64,000 nt of DNA from Litchfieldia alkalitelluris (GTDB taxonomy: Bacteria > Bacillota > Bacilli > Bacillales > Salisediminibacteriaceae), in assembly GCF_002153425.1 (NCBI RefSeq), contig NZ_KZ119600.1, forward strand, positions 2,062,684 through 2,126,683, in the 5' to 3' direction. Positions 8,739 to 17,076 of the stretch are shown piece by piece; position 1 is the first letter of the stretch, and each line of letters starts with the position of its first letter. The translations under genes were made by a program, and so were the position numbers. Under the pieces are notes generated by a model, which worked only from the letters and a program-made list of their open reading frames with translations, searched no databases and had not been told where the DNA came from.

Positions 8739-9896
8739 ATGGTAGAAGGTATGAACAACGAAATGACTGAATTTAAAGAATTACAAGTTGGTGATGTTGT
8801 AACTGGAACGATCACCAAGGTGGAAGAAAAACAAGCATTTGTAAATGTGGGGAATAAAATGGATGGGCTAATTCCAATTAGTGAAATATCCAGTTTACAC
8901 ATTGAAAAAGTTAGTGATGTTCTTGAAGAAGGACAAGAATTAGAGTTAAAAGTTATTAAGACAACGGAAGATGAATTAGTATTATCGAAAAGAGCTGTTG
9001 CAGCAGAAAAAGCTTGGGAAGACATGGAAAAGAAAAAAGAGTCTGGAGAAACCTTTGAAGCGGAGGTCGCTGAAGTTGTAAAAGGCGGGCTTGTTGTAGA
9101 TGTTGGTGTTAGGGGATTCATCCCTGCTTCTTTAGTAGAGCGACATTTTGTAGAGGATTTTTCCGATTATAAAGGGAAAAAATTAAAGTTAAAAGTTGTG
9201 GAAATGGATAAGGAAAAAAACAAGTTAATACTATCGCAGCGTGCGGTGCTTGACGAGGAAGCTACGGAGAAAAAGCTTAATACATTACGTTCGATTGAAC
9301 AAGGGGAAATACTAGAAGGAACCGTTCAACGGTTAACAGACTTCGGTGCTTTTGTTGATATTGGTGGTGTAGATGGCTTAGTACATATTTCTCAAATGGC
9401 ACACCATCACGTGGACAGCCCATCAGAGGTAGTAAGCGAAGGGGATGTCATAAAAGTAAAAGTGTTATCAGTAGATCCTGATAACGAAAGGATTTCCTTA
9501 TCCATTAAAGAAACATTACCTGGTCCTTGGCAAGCTCTAGAAGGTAAAGTGAAGCAAGGTGACATTGTGGAAGGGACTGTTAAGCGATTAGTCTCCTTTG
9601 GTGCATTTATTGAAATTGCACCTGGAGTGGAGGGATTAGTTCATATCTCTCAAATTGCGAATAGGCATATTGGTACACCAGGGGAGGTTTTAAAAGAAGG
9701 TGAATCAGTTGATGTAAAGGTATTAGATGTTAACATAGCTGAGAAACGTGTCTCCCTAAGTATTCGAGCAATTGAAGAAGAACAACAAGCTAAATATGAG
9801 AACGAAGTTAAGAAAGAATATCAAAAAGAAGAGGATCAAGCTGGATTCTCCCTTGGTGATGTTATTGGTGATCAGCTTAAGAAATACAAAAATTAA
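8739..9896 (+). CDS. ypfD: 30S ribosomal protein S1 homolog (YpfD)
   Basis: RNA-binding protein with four S1 domains at about residues 15-84, 103-168, 187-256 and 273-343; the last two carry the clear FGAFVDI/GLVHISQ signatures. 385 residues against six domains in enterobacterial S1, the usual Bacillus form, which is not a stable essential ribosomal protein. AGGGAGGG lies nine bases before the ATG. A small hairpin (AACCC at 8703-8707 with GGGTT at 8717-8721) stands just upstream of the RBS. Confidence 0.92.
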   Translation: MVEGMNNEMTEFKELQVGDVVTGTITKVEEKQAFVNVGNKMDGLIPISEISSLHIEKVSDVLEEGQELELKVIKTTEDELVLSKRAVAAEKAWEDMEKKKESGETFEAEVAEVVKGGLVVDVGVRGFIPASLVERHFVEDFSDYKGKKLKLKVVEMDKEKNKLILSQRAVLDEEATEKKLNTLRSIEQGEILEGTVQRLTDFGAFVDIGGVDGLVHISQMAHHHVDSPSEVVSEGDVIKVKVLSVDPDNERISLSIKETLPGPWQALEGKVKQGDIVEGTVKRLVSFGAFIEIAPGVEGLVHISQIANRHIGTPGEVLKEGESVDVKVLDVNIAEKRVSLSIRAIEEEQQAKYENEVKKEYQKEEDQAGFSLGDVIGDQLKKYKN

Positions 9897-9917
9897 GGAT
9901 CTGTAGGTGATTTGTGA

Positions 9918-10985
9918 ATGAGTCGTGCGAAACGCAAGCTCGAACATATTGAACATGCTTTAAGTACCGGTCAAACAGGAAACGCCGGTTTTGACGACAT
10001 TCGCTTTGTTCACCGTAGTCTACCTGATGTTAATGTATCTGATATATCATTATCAACATTTATCGGCGAACTGGAAATCAGTTCGCCGATTTTTATCAAT
10101 GCAATGACTGGTGGCGGCGGTAAAGCGACAGAAGGAATAAATCAACAACTGGCTGAAATAGCAGCAGAGGTAAAAATACCAATAGCTTCAGGTTCACAAA
10201 TGTCAGCCATAAAAAATGAATCTGAGAAACCTTCCTATGAAATCATTCGAAAGACTAACCCTAATGGGGTTGTGTTTGCAAACGTAGGAAGTGAAGCAAC
10301 TGCGGAACAGGCTGAAGCTTGTGTGGATATGCTTGAGGCAGATGCATTGCAAGTTCATTTAAATGTCATTCAAGAGCTAGTTATGCCCGAAGGTGATCGC
10401 GAATTTAAGGGGGCCCTAAACCGAATCGAAAAAATAGTCTCGAAAGTCCCAGTCCCAGTTATTGTGAAGGAAGTCGGTTATGGAATGGGGAAGGAAACAG
10501 CAGCAAAATTAAATTCCATCGGAGTCCCTATTATTGATGTGGGGGGATTTGGCGGAACAAATTTCTCAAAAATTGAAAATAGTAGGCGTGAACAAAGCTA
10601 CAGCTTTTTTAACGAATGGGGAATTCCTACTGCAGTGTCCATTGCAGAGGTAAACGCCCAGGTTTCACATGAAAATAGAGGCGTAACTATATTAGGTAGT
10701 GGTGGGATAAAAACAGCCTCACACATAGCTAAATCCATCGCCTTAGGGGCTAATGCTGCAGGTATGGCTGGAACTGTCCTTAAATGGCTTCAATTGGAAG
10801 GTTTAGAGCGTACAATTGACCGTCTCTATGATGTACTAGAAGAATTGAGAATGATCATGACAGCCGTAGGAGCAAGTAATATTGGCGCTTTACAGAAAGC
10901 ACCAATAATATTATTAGGTGAAACGAAAGATTGGCTAGATACTAGAAATATTTCTACAAACTATTATTCAAATAGAAACTTATGA
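9918..10985 (+). CDS. fni: Type 2 isopentenyl-diphosphate delta-isomerase
   Basis: FMN- and NADPH-dependent interconversion of IPP and DMAPP, supplying prenyl units for the heptaprenyl side chain made by HepS/HepT (encoded later). 355 residues, TIM-barrel. Family motifs seen: MTGGGG near residue 59, HLNVIQELVMPEGDR near residue 150, and the FMN phosphate motifs GGFGGTNF and GSGG. Start ATG 9918 after TAGGTGA. A perfect terminator-like hairpin lies inside the coding sequence (10062-10094). Confidence 0.94.
   Translation: MSRAKRKLEHIEHALSTGQTGNAGFDDIRFVHRSLPDVNVSDISLSTFIGELEISSPIFINAMTGGGGKATEGINQQLAEIAAEVKIPIASGSQMSAIKNESEKPSYEIIRKTNPNGVVFANVGSEATAEQAEACVDMLEADALQVHLNVIQELVMPEGDREFKGALNRIEKIVSKVPVPVIVKEVGYGMGKETAAKLNSIGVPIIDVGGFGGTNFSKIENSRREQSYSFFNEWGIPTAVSIAEVNAQVSHENRGVTILGSGGIKTASHIAKSIALGANAAGMAGTVLKWLQLEGLERTIDRLYDVLEELRMIMTAVGASNIGALQKAPIILLGETKDWLDTRNISTNYYSNRNL
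10062..10094 (+). other. Terminator-like perfect hairpin inside fni
   Basis: Twelve-base perfect inverted repeat ATCGGCGAACTG (10062-10073) and CAGTTCGCCGAT (10079-10090) with a GAAAT loop, directly followed by TTTTT. It falls around codon 50 of fni, in coding sequence. Confidence 0.85.
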
Positions 10986-10992
10986 GTTCAAG

Positions 10993-11020
10993 AGGGTGTC
11001 CAATAGGGCATCCTTTTTTT
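10993..11020 (+). terminator. Intrinsic terminator after fni
   Basis: Stem AGGGTGTCC (10993-11001) with GGGCATCCT (11006-11014), AATA loop, then a run of seven T. Confidence 0.88.
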
Positions 11021-11146
11021 CTGCTAACTTAAATGGATCTTTGACCTTTGATGCTAGGGATTTTTCATAATATTTAAGTATTTTTAACTGTTTAAATGTC
11101 CATGATGATATAAAGACTTCGTTCAAGATATGAAAGGGGTGAAATA

Positions 11147-11779
11147 ATGGATGGTTTCTGGTTTTACTGGTTTTCCTGGATGGTAGTTATAGCAATCTAT
11201 TTTTTTGATGACAATAAAAAGCGGAGATTCACTTATGTTGCTATTGTTTTACTATTTATCATTAGTTCTTCTCTAATAGTACCCTTCTTTTCATTTGAAA
11301 CTAGAGGAACTATTTTTGTCATGGCTCTACTTGCGTTTTTATTCTTAAAACAATCACAAAAATCCCATTTGATTTATTATAATTTTATAAGCACGATTCT
11401 AGCAGGTATATATTTAGGGATTCATTATTTCGTTTTTTTTGAACCTGTATGGTTATATGTTTCTCCACTGATTATGATTAGTTTTCTTTCCTTCATTGCT
11501 ACAATCATTCTTGTAAAAAGAACTATTTTTAGGCTGGGTGTAATTATAAATGGCATTGTTCAAGGGGAGCTTATCCTGATGTTGTTATTATTACACAATG
11601 ACCATGCATACTTGGATTATCTAATTATAGGTGATTATGGATTTTTAGATATTACATCTATCACACTCCTTTTTACTATTGTTTGGGAGGGAATAGAAAG
11701 ATCTGCTCTGAACTTAAGCAATAGATGGCAACAAAACAAACATCTCATTCACTCGAAGCAGAAGAAGCTGAATGCGTAA
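11147..11779 (+). CDS. yphA: YphA family membrane protein
   Basis: 210-residue integral membrane protein with about six hydrophobic segments and a basic C-terminal tail. Function unknown. Assigned to YphA from its place between fni and der, the same order as in B. subtilis, and from membrane topology; sequence conservation in this family is weak. The neighbouring yphB (seaA) of B. subtilis is absent here. GAAAGGGGTG precedes the ATG. Confidence 0.65.
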   Translation: MDGFWFYWFSWMVVIAIYFFDDNKKRRFTYVAIVLLFIISSSLIVPFFSFETRGTIFVMALLAFLFLKQSQKSHLIYYNFISTILAGIYLGIHYFVFFEPVWLYVSPLIMISFLSFIATIILVKRTIFRLGVIINGIVQGELILMLLLLHNDHAYLDYLIIGDYGFLDITSITLLFTIVWEGIERSALNLSNRWQQNKHLIHSKQKKLNA

Positions 11780-11833
11780 TAATAAAAAATTCGTTTTAAA
11801 AGAGCATCCGTTTTGATATAATGTTGTAGCAAT

Positions 11834-11862
11834 CCTTCCCTATAAAGTTTAGGGAAGGTTTT
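11834..11862 (+). terminator. Intrinsic terminator between yphA and der
   Basis: Perfect 9-bp stem CCTTCCCTA (11834-11842) with TAGGGAAGG (11850-11858), then TTTT. Confidence 0.75.
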
Positions 11863-11976
11863 CAATTTGTATGGATATAATAGTATAATGTGTAAAATAA
11901 GAAAGGTAAGGGAAATTAGTTGCTTAAATAAATACAACTTAAATGTAATATAGAAAATGAAAGGTGAGGAAGTTTC

Positions 11977-13293
11977 TTGGCAAAACCAGTATTAGCTATC
12001 GTAGGAAGGCCAAATGTAGGAAAATCAACAATTTTTAATCGAATAGTAGGTGAAAGAGTCTCAATCGTTGAAGATAAACCAGGAGTTACTCGTGACAGAA
12101 TTTACAGTTCTGCAGATTGGTTAAATCACGAGTTTCATATTATTGATACAGGTGGTATTGAAATTAACGACGAACCACTAATGGCTCAAATGCGTTACCA
12201 GGCAGAACTAGCTATTGACGAAGCGGATGTCATTTGTTTTATTGTAAATGGACGGGAAGGTATTACAGCTGCAGATGAAGAAGTTGCACAAATCTTATTT
12301 CGTTCAAAAAAACCTATTGTTTTAGGTGTAAATAAAATGGACGATCCATCTATGCATCACCGTTTATATGAATTTTACAGTCTTGGTATCGGAGAGCCTT
12401 TCCCAATTTCAGGCTCACATGGTATTGGCTTAGGTGATTTTCTTGATGAAGCAGCTAAGCATTTTCCTATAGATGAGGGGGACATCTATGATGAGGATAC
12501 CATCCGTATCAGCTTAATTGGTCGTCCAAATGTAGGGAAATCCTCTCTAGTGAATGCCCTTTTAGGAGAAGAGCGGGTTATCGTTAGTGATATTCCTGGT
12601 ACTACAAGGGATGCCATTGATACACCGTTTACGAAAGATGATCAAGATTATGTTGTAATTGATACAGCAGGTATGAGGAAAAAAGGGAAGGTTTATGAAA
12701 GTACTGAGAAGTATTCCGTTCTTCGTTCATTAAGGGCAATTGAGAGATCAGATGTTGTCTTGATGGTACTGAATGCAGAGGAAGGAATTATAGAACAGGA
12801 TAAAAAAATTGCAGGATATGCCCATGAAGCAGGACGAGCAGTGGTTATTGTCGTAAATAAGTGGGATGCTATTGAAAAAGACGATAAGACAATGCAAGAA
12901 TTTGAACAAAAAATAAGAGACCATTTTCTGTTTTTAGACTATGCGCCTATTGTATTTTTGTCAGCTAAAACAAAAAGAAGGATTCAAAACCTACTTCCTG
13001 AAGTGAATGAAGTTAGTGAAAATCATAATATGAGAGTCCAAACCCATGTATTAAATGATATTATAGTTGATGCAGTAACAATGAATCCGACCCCAACTGA
13101 TCATGGTGGAAGACGTCTAAGGATCAGTTATGGAACTCAAGTTGCAGTAGCGCCACCTACTTTTGTTTTATTTGTAAATGACCCAGAGTTGTTACATTTC
13201 TCTTATCGTAGGTATCTAGAGAACAAAATTAGAGCAACATTTAACTTTAAAGGTACTCCTATTCGAATTCTAGCAAGGAAGAAAAACGATTAG
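11977..13293 (+). CDS. der: Ribosome-associated GTPase Der (EngA)
   Basis: Essential GTPase for 50S subunit assembly. 438 residues starting at TTG 11977 with AAAGGTGAGG upstream. Two tandem G domains, each with GRPNVGKS (residues about 10 and 181), DTGG/DTAG G3 motifs and NKxD G4 motifs (NKMD, NKWD), then the C-terminal KH-like domain. Sequence is strongly conserved with B. subtilis Der. Confidence 0.96.
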   Translation: MAKPVLAIVGRPNVGKSTIFNRIVGERVSIVEDKPGVTRDRIYSSADWLNHEFHIIDTGGIEINDEPLMAQMRYQAELAIDEADVICFIVNGREGITAADEEVAQILFRSKKPIVLGVNKMDDPSMHHRLYEFYSLGIGEPFPISGSHGIGLGDFLDEAAKHFPIDEGDIYDEDTIRISLIGRPNVGKSSLVNALLGEERVIVSDIPGTTRDAIDTPFTKDDQDYVVIDTAGMRKKGKVYESTEKYSVLRSLRAIERSDVVLMVLNAEEGIIEQDKKIAGYAHEAGRAVVIVVNKWDAIEKDDKTMQEFEQKIRDHFLFLDYAPIVFLSAKTKRRIQNLLPEVNEVSENHNMRVQTHVLNDIIVDAVTMNPTPTDHGGRRLRISYGTQVAVAPPTFVLFVNDPELLHFSYRRYLENKIRATFNFKGTPIRILARKKND

Positions 13294-13331
13294 ATTGTAG
13301 TAATAAATATGATTGTACAGGAGGTGAAATA

Positions 13332-13934
13332 ATGACTGCGATTATCTCTATTCTGTTGTCTTATTTACTAGGGGCAATTAGCTTTAGTTATGTTATCGGA
13401 AAAAAACTGAAACAAGTTGATATTCGTCAACATGGAAGTGGTAATGCAGGTGCTACGAATACGTTGAGGGTATTAGGTGTTGGCCCTGCAGTCGTAGTAT
13501 TACTCTTAGATTGTGCGAAAGGAATTGCAGCTGTGTTTTTAGGTTTATGGTTGACTGATGGTAACACGACTATAGCTGCTGCAAGCGGACTTGCTGCAAT
13601 ATTAGGTCATAACTGGCCAGTGTACTACGGTTTTAGGGGAGGTAAAGGGGTAGCTACAACAATTGGTGTACTAGCTACACTTATCTTTGCAGCTGCACTA
13701 ATTTCTGGTGTTATCGCAATTATTGCGATTCTTATTACTAGATATGTATCTTTAGGCTCAATACTGTTTGTATTAGGGTCATCCATTATTACATTCTTTT
13801 TTGGTGATTATTTTGGCTACGCGTCCTCATATATTTATTTTGTTTTAATTATTGCTGTTTTAACCATATGGAGACATCGAGCTAACATTGAGAGACTAAT
13901 GAAGGGGAATGAAAGTAAACTAGGCTCAAAATAA
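13332..13934 (+). CDS. plsY: Glycerol-3-phosphate acyltransferase PlsY
   Basis: Membrane enzyme that transfers an acyl group from acyl-phosphate to glycerol 3-phosphate, the first step of phospholipid synthesis. 200 residues with five or so membrane segments and the three family motifs: GSGNAGATN near residue 36, GHNWPVYYGFRGGKG near residue 95 and a C-terminal RHRANIERL. GGAGGTGA eight bases before ATG. Directly followed by gpsA, which makes its acceptor substrate. Confidence 0.95.
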   Translation: MTAIISILLSYLLGAISFSYVIGKKLKQVDIRQHGSGNAGATNTLRVLGVGPAVVVLLLDCAKGIAAVFLGLWLTDGNTTIAAASGLAAILGHNWPVYYGFRGGKGVATTIGVLATLIFAAALISGVIAIIAILITRYVSLGSILFVLGSSIITFFFGDYFGYASSYIYFVLIIAVLTIWRHRANIERLMKGNESKLGSK

Positions 13935-13956
13935 ATAAACAAAGAGGGGGATCATT

Positions 13957-14991
13957 ATGGCTAGTGTTGCTGTATTAGGTTCTGGGAGTTGGGGGACTGC
14001 CCTTTCCATTGTATTAGCGGATAATGGACACGATGTAAGACTTTGGGGAAGATCGGAAAAACAGGTAGAAGAAATTAATATGGAGCATCAAAATAGTCAT
14101 TATTTAAAGGATATTACTTTACCTAAATCAATTGTTGCATATACAGATATGGAAAAGGCAATGTCTGATGTTGATGCCGTACTTCTTGTTGTACCTACTA
14201 AGGCAATGCGAACGGTACTGAAACAAGTAGTTAAATATATTCAAAAACCAATCCCGTTTATACACGCAAGTAAAGGAATTGAGCCAGAAACATATTTACG
14301 TGTATCTGAGATAATTGAGGACGAAGTGTCGGCCGAATTTCGTTCCTCAGTGGTTGTAATTTCTGGACCTAGTCATGCTGAAGAAGTTAGTCTACGTCAA
14401 CCAACAACAATTACCAGTTCTTCATTAGATGTGACTGCAGCAAAGTATGTGCAGGATCTCTTTATGAACAACCATTTCAGGGTGTATACGAATCCAGATT
14501 TAATTGGTGTGGAAATAGGTGGAGCATTAAAAAATATCATTGCTATTGGTGCAGGAATGACTCATGGCTTAGGATATGGGGATAATGCAAAAGCAGCACT
14601 AATGACTCGTGGGCTAGCAGAAATTGGGAGACTCGGTGTTAAACTAGGTGCTAACCCACTTACCTTTGCTGGTCTTTCTGGACTTGGAGATTTAATCGTT
14701 ACATGTACTAGTATACATAGTCGAAATTGGCGTGCTGGAAATATGCTAGGTAAAGGTAAAAGCATGGATACGGTTTTAAGTGAAATGGGGATGGTAGTGG
14801 AAGGTATTCGTACGACCAAAGCTGCTTACCAATTAGCTAAAGAGACAAAAGTGGAAATGCCGATCACAAATGCACTTTATGAAGTATTGTTTCATGATAA
14901 ATCCCCAGAAGAAGCTGTGAAAAAACTAATGGGAAGGGTCAAAAAGCATGAAGTTGAAGAGCTTAAAATAGAAGGCTTTCACTTCAATTAA
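13957..14991 (+). CDS. gpsA: NAD(P)H-dependent glycerol-3-phosphate dehydrogenase
   Basis: Reduces dihydroxyacetone phosphate to sn-glycerol 3-phosphate for phospholipids; cytosolic. 344 residues; N-terminal Rossmann motif GSGSWGTAL (8-16), catalytic lysine in [13 protein letters not shown] near residue 190 and GLGDLIVTC near residue 245. GAGGGGG RBS. 22 bp after plsY; the two are probably one transcript. Confidence 0.96.
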   Translation: MASVAVLGSGSWGTALSIVLADNGHDVRLWGRSEKQVEEINMEHQNSHYLKDITLPKSIVAYTDMEKAMSDVDAVLLVVPTKAMRTVLKQVVKYIQKPIPFIHASKGIEPETYLRVSEIIEDEVSAEFRSSVVVISGPSHAEEVSLRQPTTITSSSLDVTAAKYVQDLFMNNHFRVYTNPDLIGVEIGGALKNIIAIGAGMTHGLGYGDNAKAALMTRGLAEIGRLGVKLGANPLTFAGLSGLGDLIVTCTSIHSRNWRAGNMLGKGKSMDTVLSEMGMVVEGIRTTKAAYQLAKETKVEMPITNALYEVLFHDKSPEEAVKKLMGRVKKHEVEELKIEGFHFN

Positions 14992-15011
14992 TAAATTATG
15001 GACTAATCATT

Positions 15012-15040
15012 CACATAAGGCCCACCTCGCTCATATGATA
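15012..15040 (+). promoter_or_regulatory. Candidate sigma-K promoter for the spoVIF-like gene
   Basis: CATATGATA (15032-15040) fits the sigma-K -10 consensus CATAnnnTA and CACA with its AC at 15013-15014 lies 17 bp upstream, as for the sigma-K -35. The start point would fall near 15048, inside the loop of the terminator hairpin. spoVIF of B. subtilis is a late mother-cell gene. Inference from consensus only. Confidence 0.45.
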
Positions 15041-15070
15041 TGTTGACATCTCGCATGAGGAGGGCTTTTT
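15018..15070 (+). terminator. gpsA terminator whose 3' arm is the next gene's RBS
   Basis: GCCC(A)CCTC (15020-15028) pairs with GAGG(A)GGGC (15057-15065), followed by TTTTT. The 3' arm is at the same time the GAGGAGGG Shine-Dalgarno of the gene starting at 15072. Confidence 0.75.
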
Positions 15071-15071
15071 A

Positions 15072-15341
15072 GTGGAAGAAAATAAAAATATTTTTGATCA
15101 GGTACAGAAAAAAACCAATGTAAAACAGGAAGATTTATTTAAATTAGCTAATTCTGTAAATACTTCTGATTTACAAAATGAAGATAACGTACGCCAGCTT
15201 ATTCATCAAGTAGCACAGGTCGCTAATGTACCTGTATCAAAAGAAAAAGAAGATGAATTAGTAAAAGCTATCACTGGTAATAATGTACCTATGGATTTTT
15301 CAAGCTTGGCAAAAATGTTTAAACAAGATAAGGATAAATAG
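15072..15341 (+). CDS. Stage VI sporulation protein F-like protein
   Basis: 89 residues, GTG start nine bases after GAGGAGGG. The sequence pattern (FDQVQKKTNVKQEDLFKLAN followed by VRQLIHQVAQVANVPVSKEKED) resembles the SpoVIF/YjcC family, a mother-cell protein involved in spore coat assembly. No signal peptide. In B. subtilis the gpsA neighbour is yphE, which here follows as the next gene, so this gene is an extra in the order. Its start sits in the terminator of gpsA, suggesting expression from its own sporulation promoter. Confidence 0.8.
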   Translation: MEENKNIFDQVQKKTNVKQEDLFKLANSVNTSDLQNEDNVRQLIHQVAQVANVPVSKEKEDELVKAITGNNVPMDFSSLAKMFKQDKDK

Positions 15342-15436
15342 GCGTTTATTTTATCGAACCCCTTTTCTCAAGCATATACTAAAAATTGAACCTAGCAAAA
15401 AATAGGGCTGTTATATAGGTAGTGTTTAGTTCGAAG

Positions 15437-15473
15437 GCTGAAGTATGGTGCCCCCCTGCTTCAGCTTTTTTTT
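15437..15473 (+). terminator. Intrinsic terminator after the spoVIF-like gene
   Basis: Stem GCTGAAG (15437-15443) with CTTCAGC (15459-15465), then eight T. Confidence 0.8.
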
Positions 15474-15485
15474 ATTTATCCTGAA

Positions 15486-15605
15486 TTAATTGAAATCGCT
15501 ACAGGCTACTCCCTTTCACGCAAGGTACAAGTGCGACATCTGCTCAACATTCGCAGTGTCTTCTTTGCCGCGGGCGGCTGGTAAGCCTCCTGATATGAAT
15601 GCGTT
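15486..15605 (+). repeat. Degenerate GC-rich intergenic repeat, copy 1
   Basis: GC-rich island in an AT-rich, 364-base gene-free interval (15342-15705). The segment from 15564 to 15592 (CTTTGCCGCGGGCGG then AAGCCTCCTGA) resembles part of the element at 56168-56273 (CTTTCCGCGGACG then AAGCCTCCTCGA). Similar elements recur in many Bacillaceae genomes as far as I recall. No ORF with an RBS is visible in it. Confidence 0.5.
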
Positions 15606-15705
15606 TTTTGAATTCAAAGTGTGTTTAAATATACAGCGTTAGTATTACTGTGCTATAATAATTCGGGATAATTACTATAGGTATGATGTAAAATGAGGTG
15701 AGCTT

Positions 15706-15909
15706 GTGTTTAACGATCCATTAATGAATATGTGGATATCTTTTTTCGCAATGGGATTAATGTTTGTTTCTGTCATTACAACAATCATTACAAAAGAAAA
15801 GTTAACTGGTATACTAAGATATTTATTATTAACATTTAGTTTTATTTGTATGATGGTTGCAGGTATCATCATATTCTTGATTGTATTTGCAGGGCCAACA
15901 GCTGCGTAA
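15706..15909 (+). CDS. yphE: YphE-like DUF2768 small membrane protein
   Basis: 67 residues with two predicted membrane segments (about 10-28 and 37-62) separated by a short basic loop (TKEKLTG). GTG start close behind GAGGTGA. Length and position between gpsA and yphF-spoIVA match B. subtilis YphE (DUF2768). Function unknown; linked to sporulation by context only. Confidence 0.75.
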   Translation: MFNDPLMNMWISFFAMGLMFVSVITTIITKEKLTGILRYLLLTFSFICMMVAGIIIFLIVFAGPTAA

Positions 15910-15989
15910 CTACATAATGATTTTAGAATTAATTAGGAACAAACGTCTGATGATTATAAAAGAACAATATACTTAAGGTAGGGATTCTT

Positions 15990-16724
15990 ATGCGTTTATT
16001 AAAGACAGGCATTATATCATTGTTTACTTTCCTATTATTAACTGGCTGTCTTTATCCTGATGAACGGCGCATAGAAAATAGTGTTCCGTATAGTGACCAA
16101 TTACAGGCTGTAGAGAATGCTGTTCTTCAATATCGCCAGGATTATGGTGCTGTGCCAGTTAAAACAAGAGAAGAGGATACGCCTATTTTTAGAAGATATC
16201 CAATTAATTTTACTCAATTAGTTCCAGGTTATCTTCAGTCTGCCCCAGGTAATTCCTTCGAAAATGGGGGAGTCTTTCAATATGTACTCATTCACCCTGA
16301 GAGAATGCCAGAAGTAAAATTAATTGATTTAAGGGTGTCTAGAGAGATACAAAATTTTCATCAACGTATTCTAGAGTATCGTCGTACTAATAACTTTGCA
16401 CCAGTAAATGAGGCTATAGGAGACGGAATTTTAAGTATAGATTTCAAAGCATTGAACTATGATAATGAACCGGCAGTATCAAGCCCATTTCATTCAGATC
16501 ATAAACTACCACTTCTTATGCAGACGGACGGAGAAATAATCGTAGACTACTCCATGGATATTATGCATTATATAAACGAATATGGCATGGGGGAGTATGT
16601 AGAAGGTGATGATCTAAGATGGTTACTAGTTGATCATTCTCCATTTGTACCAGTTAATTCACTGCCTCAGACAATGAAAGATGGGGAAATTGTATTTATG
16701 TCTGGTAGCGAATCTATTGAATAA
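15990..16724 (+). CDS. yphF: YphF family lipoprotein
   Basis: 244-residue predicted lipoprotein: signal peptide with lipobox LLTGC, cysteine at residue 20. The rest is soluble, extracytoplasmic and without a motif I recognise. Order yphE-yphF-spoIVA is the B. subtilis one. AAGGTAGGG precedes the ATG. Function unknown. Confidence 0.8.
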   Translation: MRLLKTGIISLFTFLLLTGCLYPDERRIENSVPYSDQLQAVENAVLQYRQDYGAVPVKTREEDTPIFRRYPINFTQLVPGYLQSAPGNSFENGGVFQYVLIHPERMPEVKLIDLRVSREIQNFHQRILEYRRTNNFAPVNEAIGDGILSIDFKALNYDNEPAVSSPFHSDHKLPLLMQTDGEIIVDYSMDIMHYINEYGMGEYVEGDDLRWLLVDHSPFVPVNSLPQTMKDGEIVFMSGSESIE

Positions 16725-16782
16725 ATAATTGTACGTACTCTATGAAAGTTAAAAAATTGAATATATTTTTACGTTCTAAATG

Positions 16783-16826
16783 GCTTTCCTTCTCAATATA
16801 CATACAAGAGAAAGGGAGGCTTTTTT
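16783..16826 (+). terminator. Intrinsic terminator after yphF
   Basis: GCTTTCCTTCTC (16783-16794) pairs with GAGAAAGGGAGGC (16808-16820) with one bulge, followed by six T. The rest of the 352-base gap holds the spoIVA promoter region. Confidence 0.8.
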
Positions 16827-16967
16827 ATATTGCGGAGTAATACCCCTTTAAATAAGGAAAAAGGGAATACTTATTTTTTCTATAATGGGGAAGTGGTAAT
16901 TATATTAATTTATTCTTGCTATGAAGAAAATTTAAATTGCAAAGTAATAGAAAAATAGCTAAACCTT

Positions 16968-16996
16968 GTCATATTTGGTGGACAACATCATAAATA
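16968..16996 (+). promoter_or_regulatory. Candidate sigma-E promoter of spoIVA
   Basis: GTCATATT (16968-16975) equals the sigma-E -35 consensus; CATAAATA (16989-16996) resembles the -10 CATACAAT at 13 bp spacing. spoIVA of B. subtilis is transcribed by sigma-E in the mother cell, so the match is expected. Confidence 0.65.
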
Positions 16997-17076
16997 TATA
17001 TTGTATTTTAATCGAAATGTACAAGGACGTTATGGAGAAAATGTTTATATTTTGAATTTGACCGGGAGGGGATTTT

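Noticed and set aside
8564-9121. 185-codon ORF on the - strand over plsC end and ypfD
   Set aside because: Antisense to the well-conserved S1 gene, Ser/Thr-rich product typical of antisense reading, no family resemblance.
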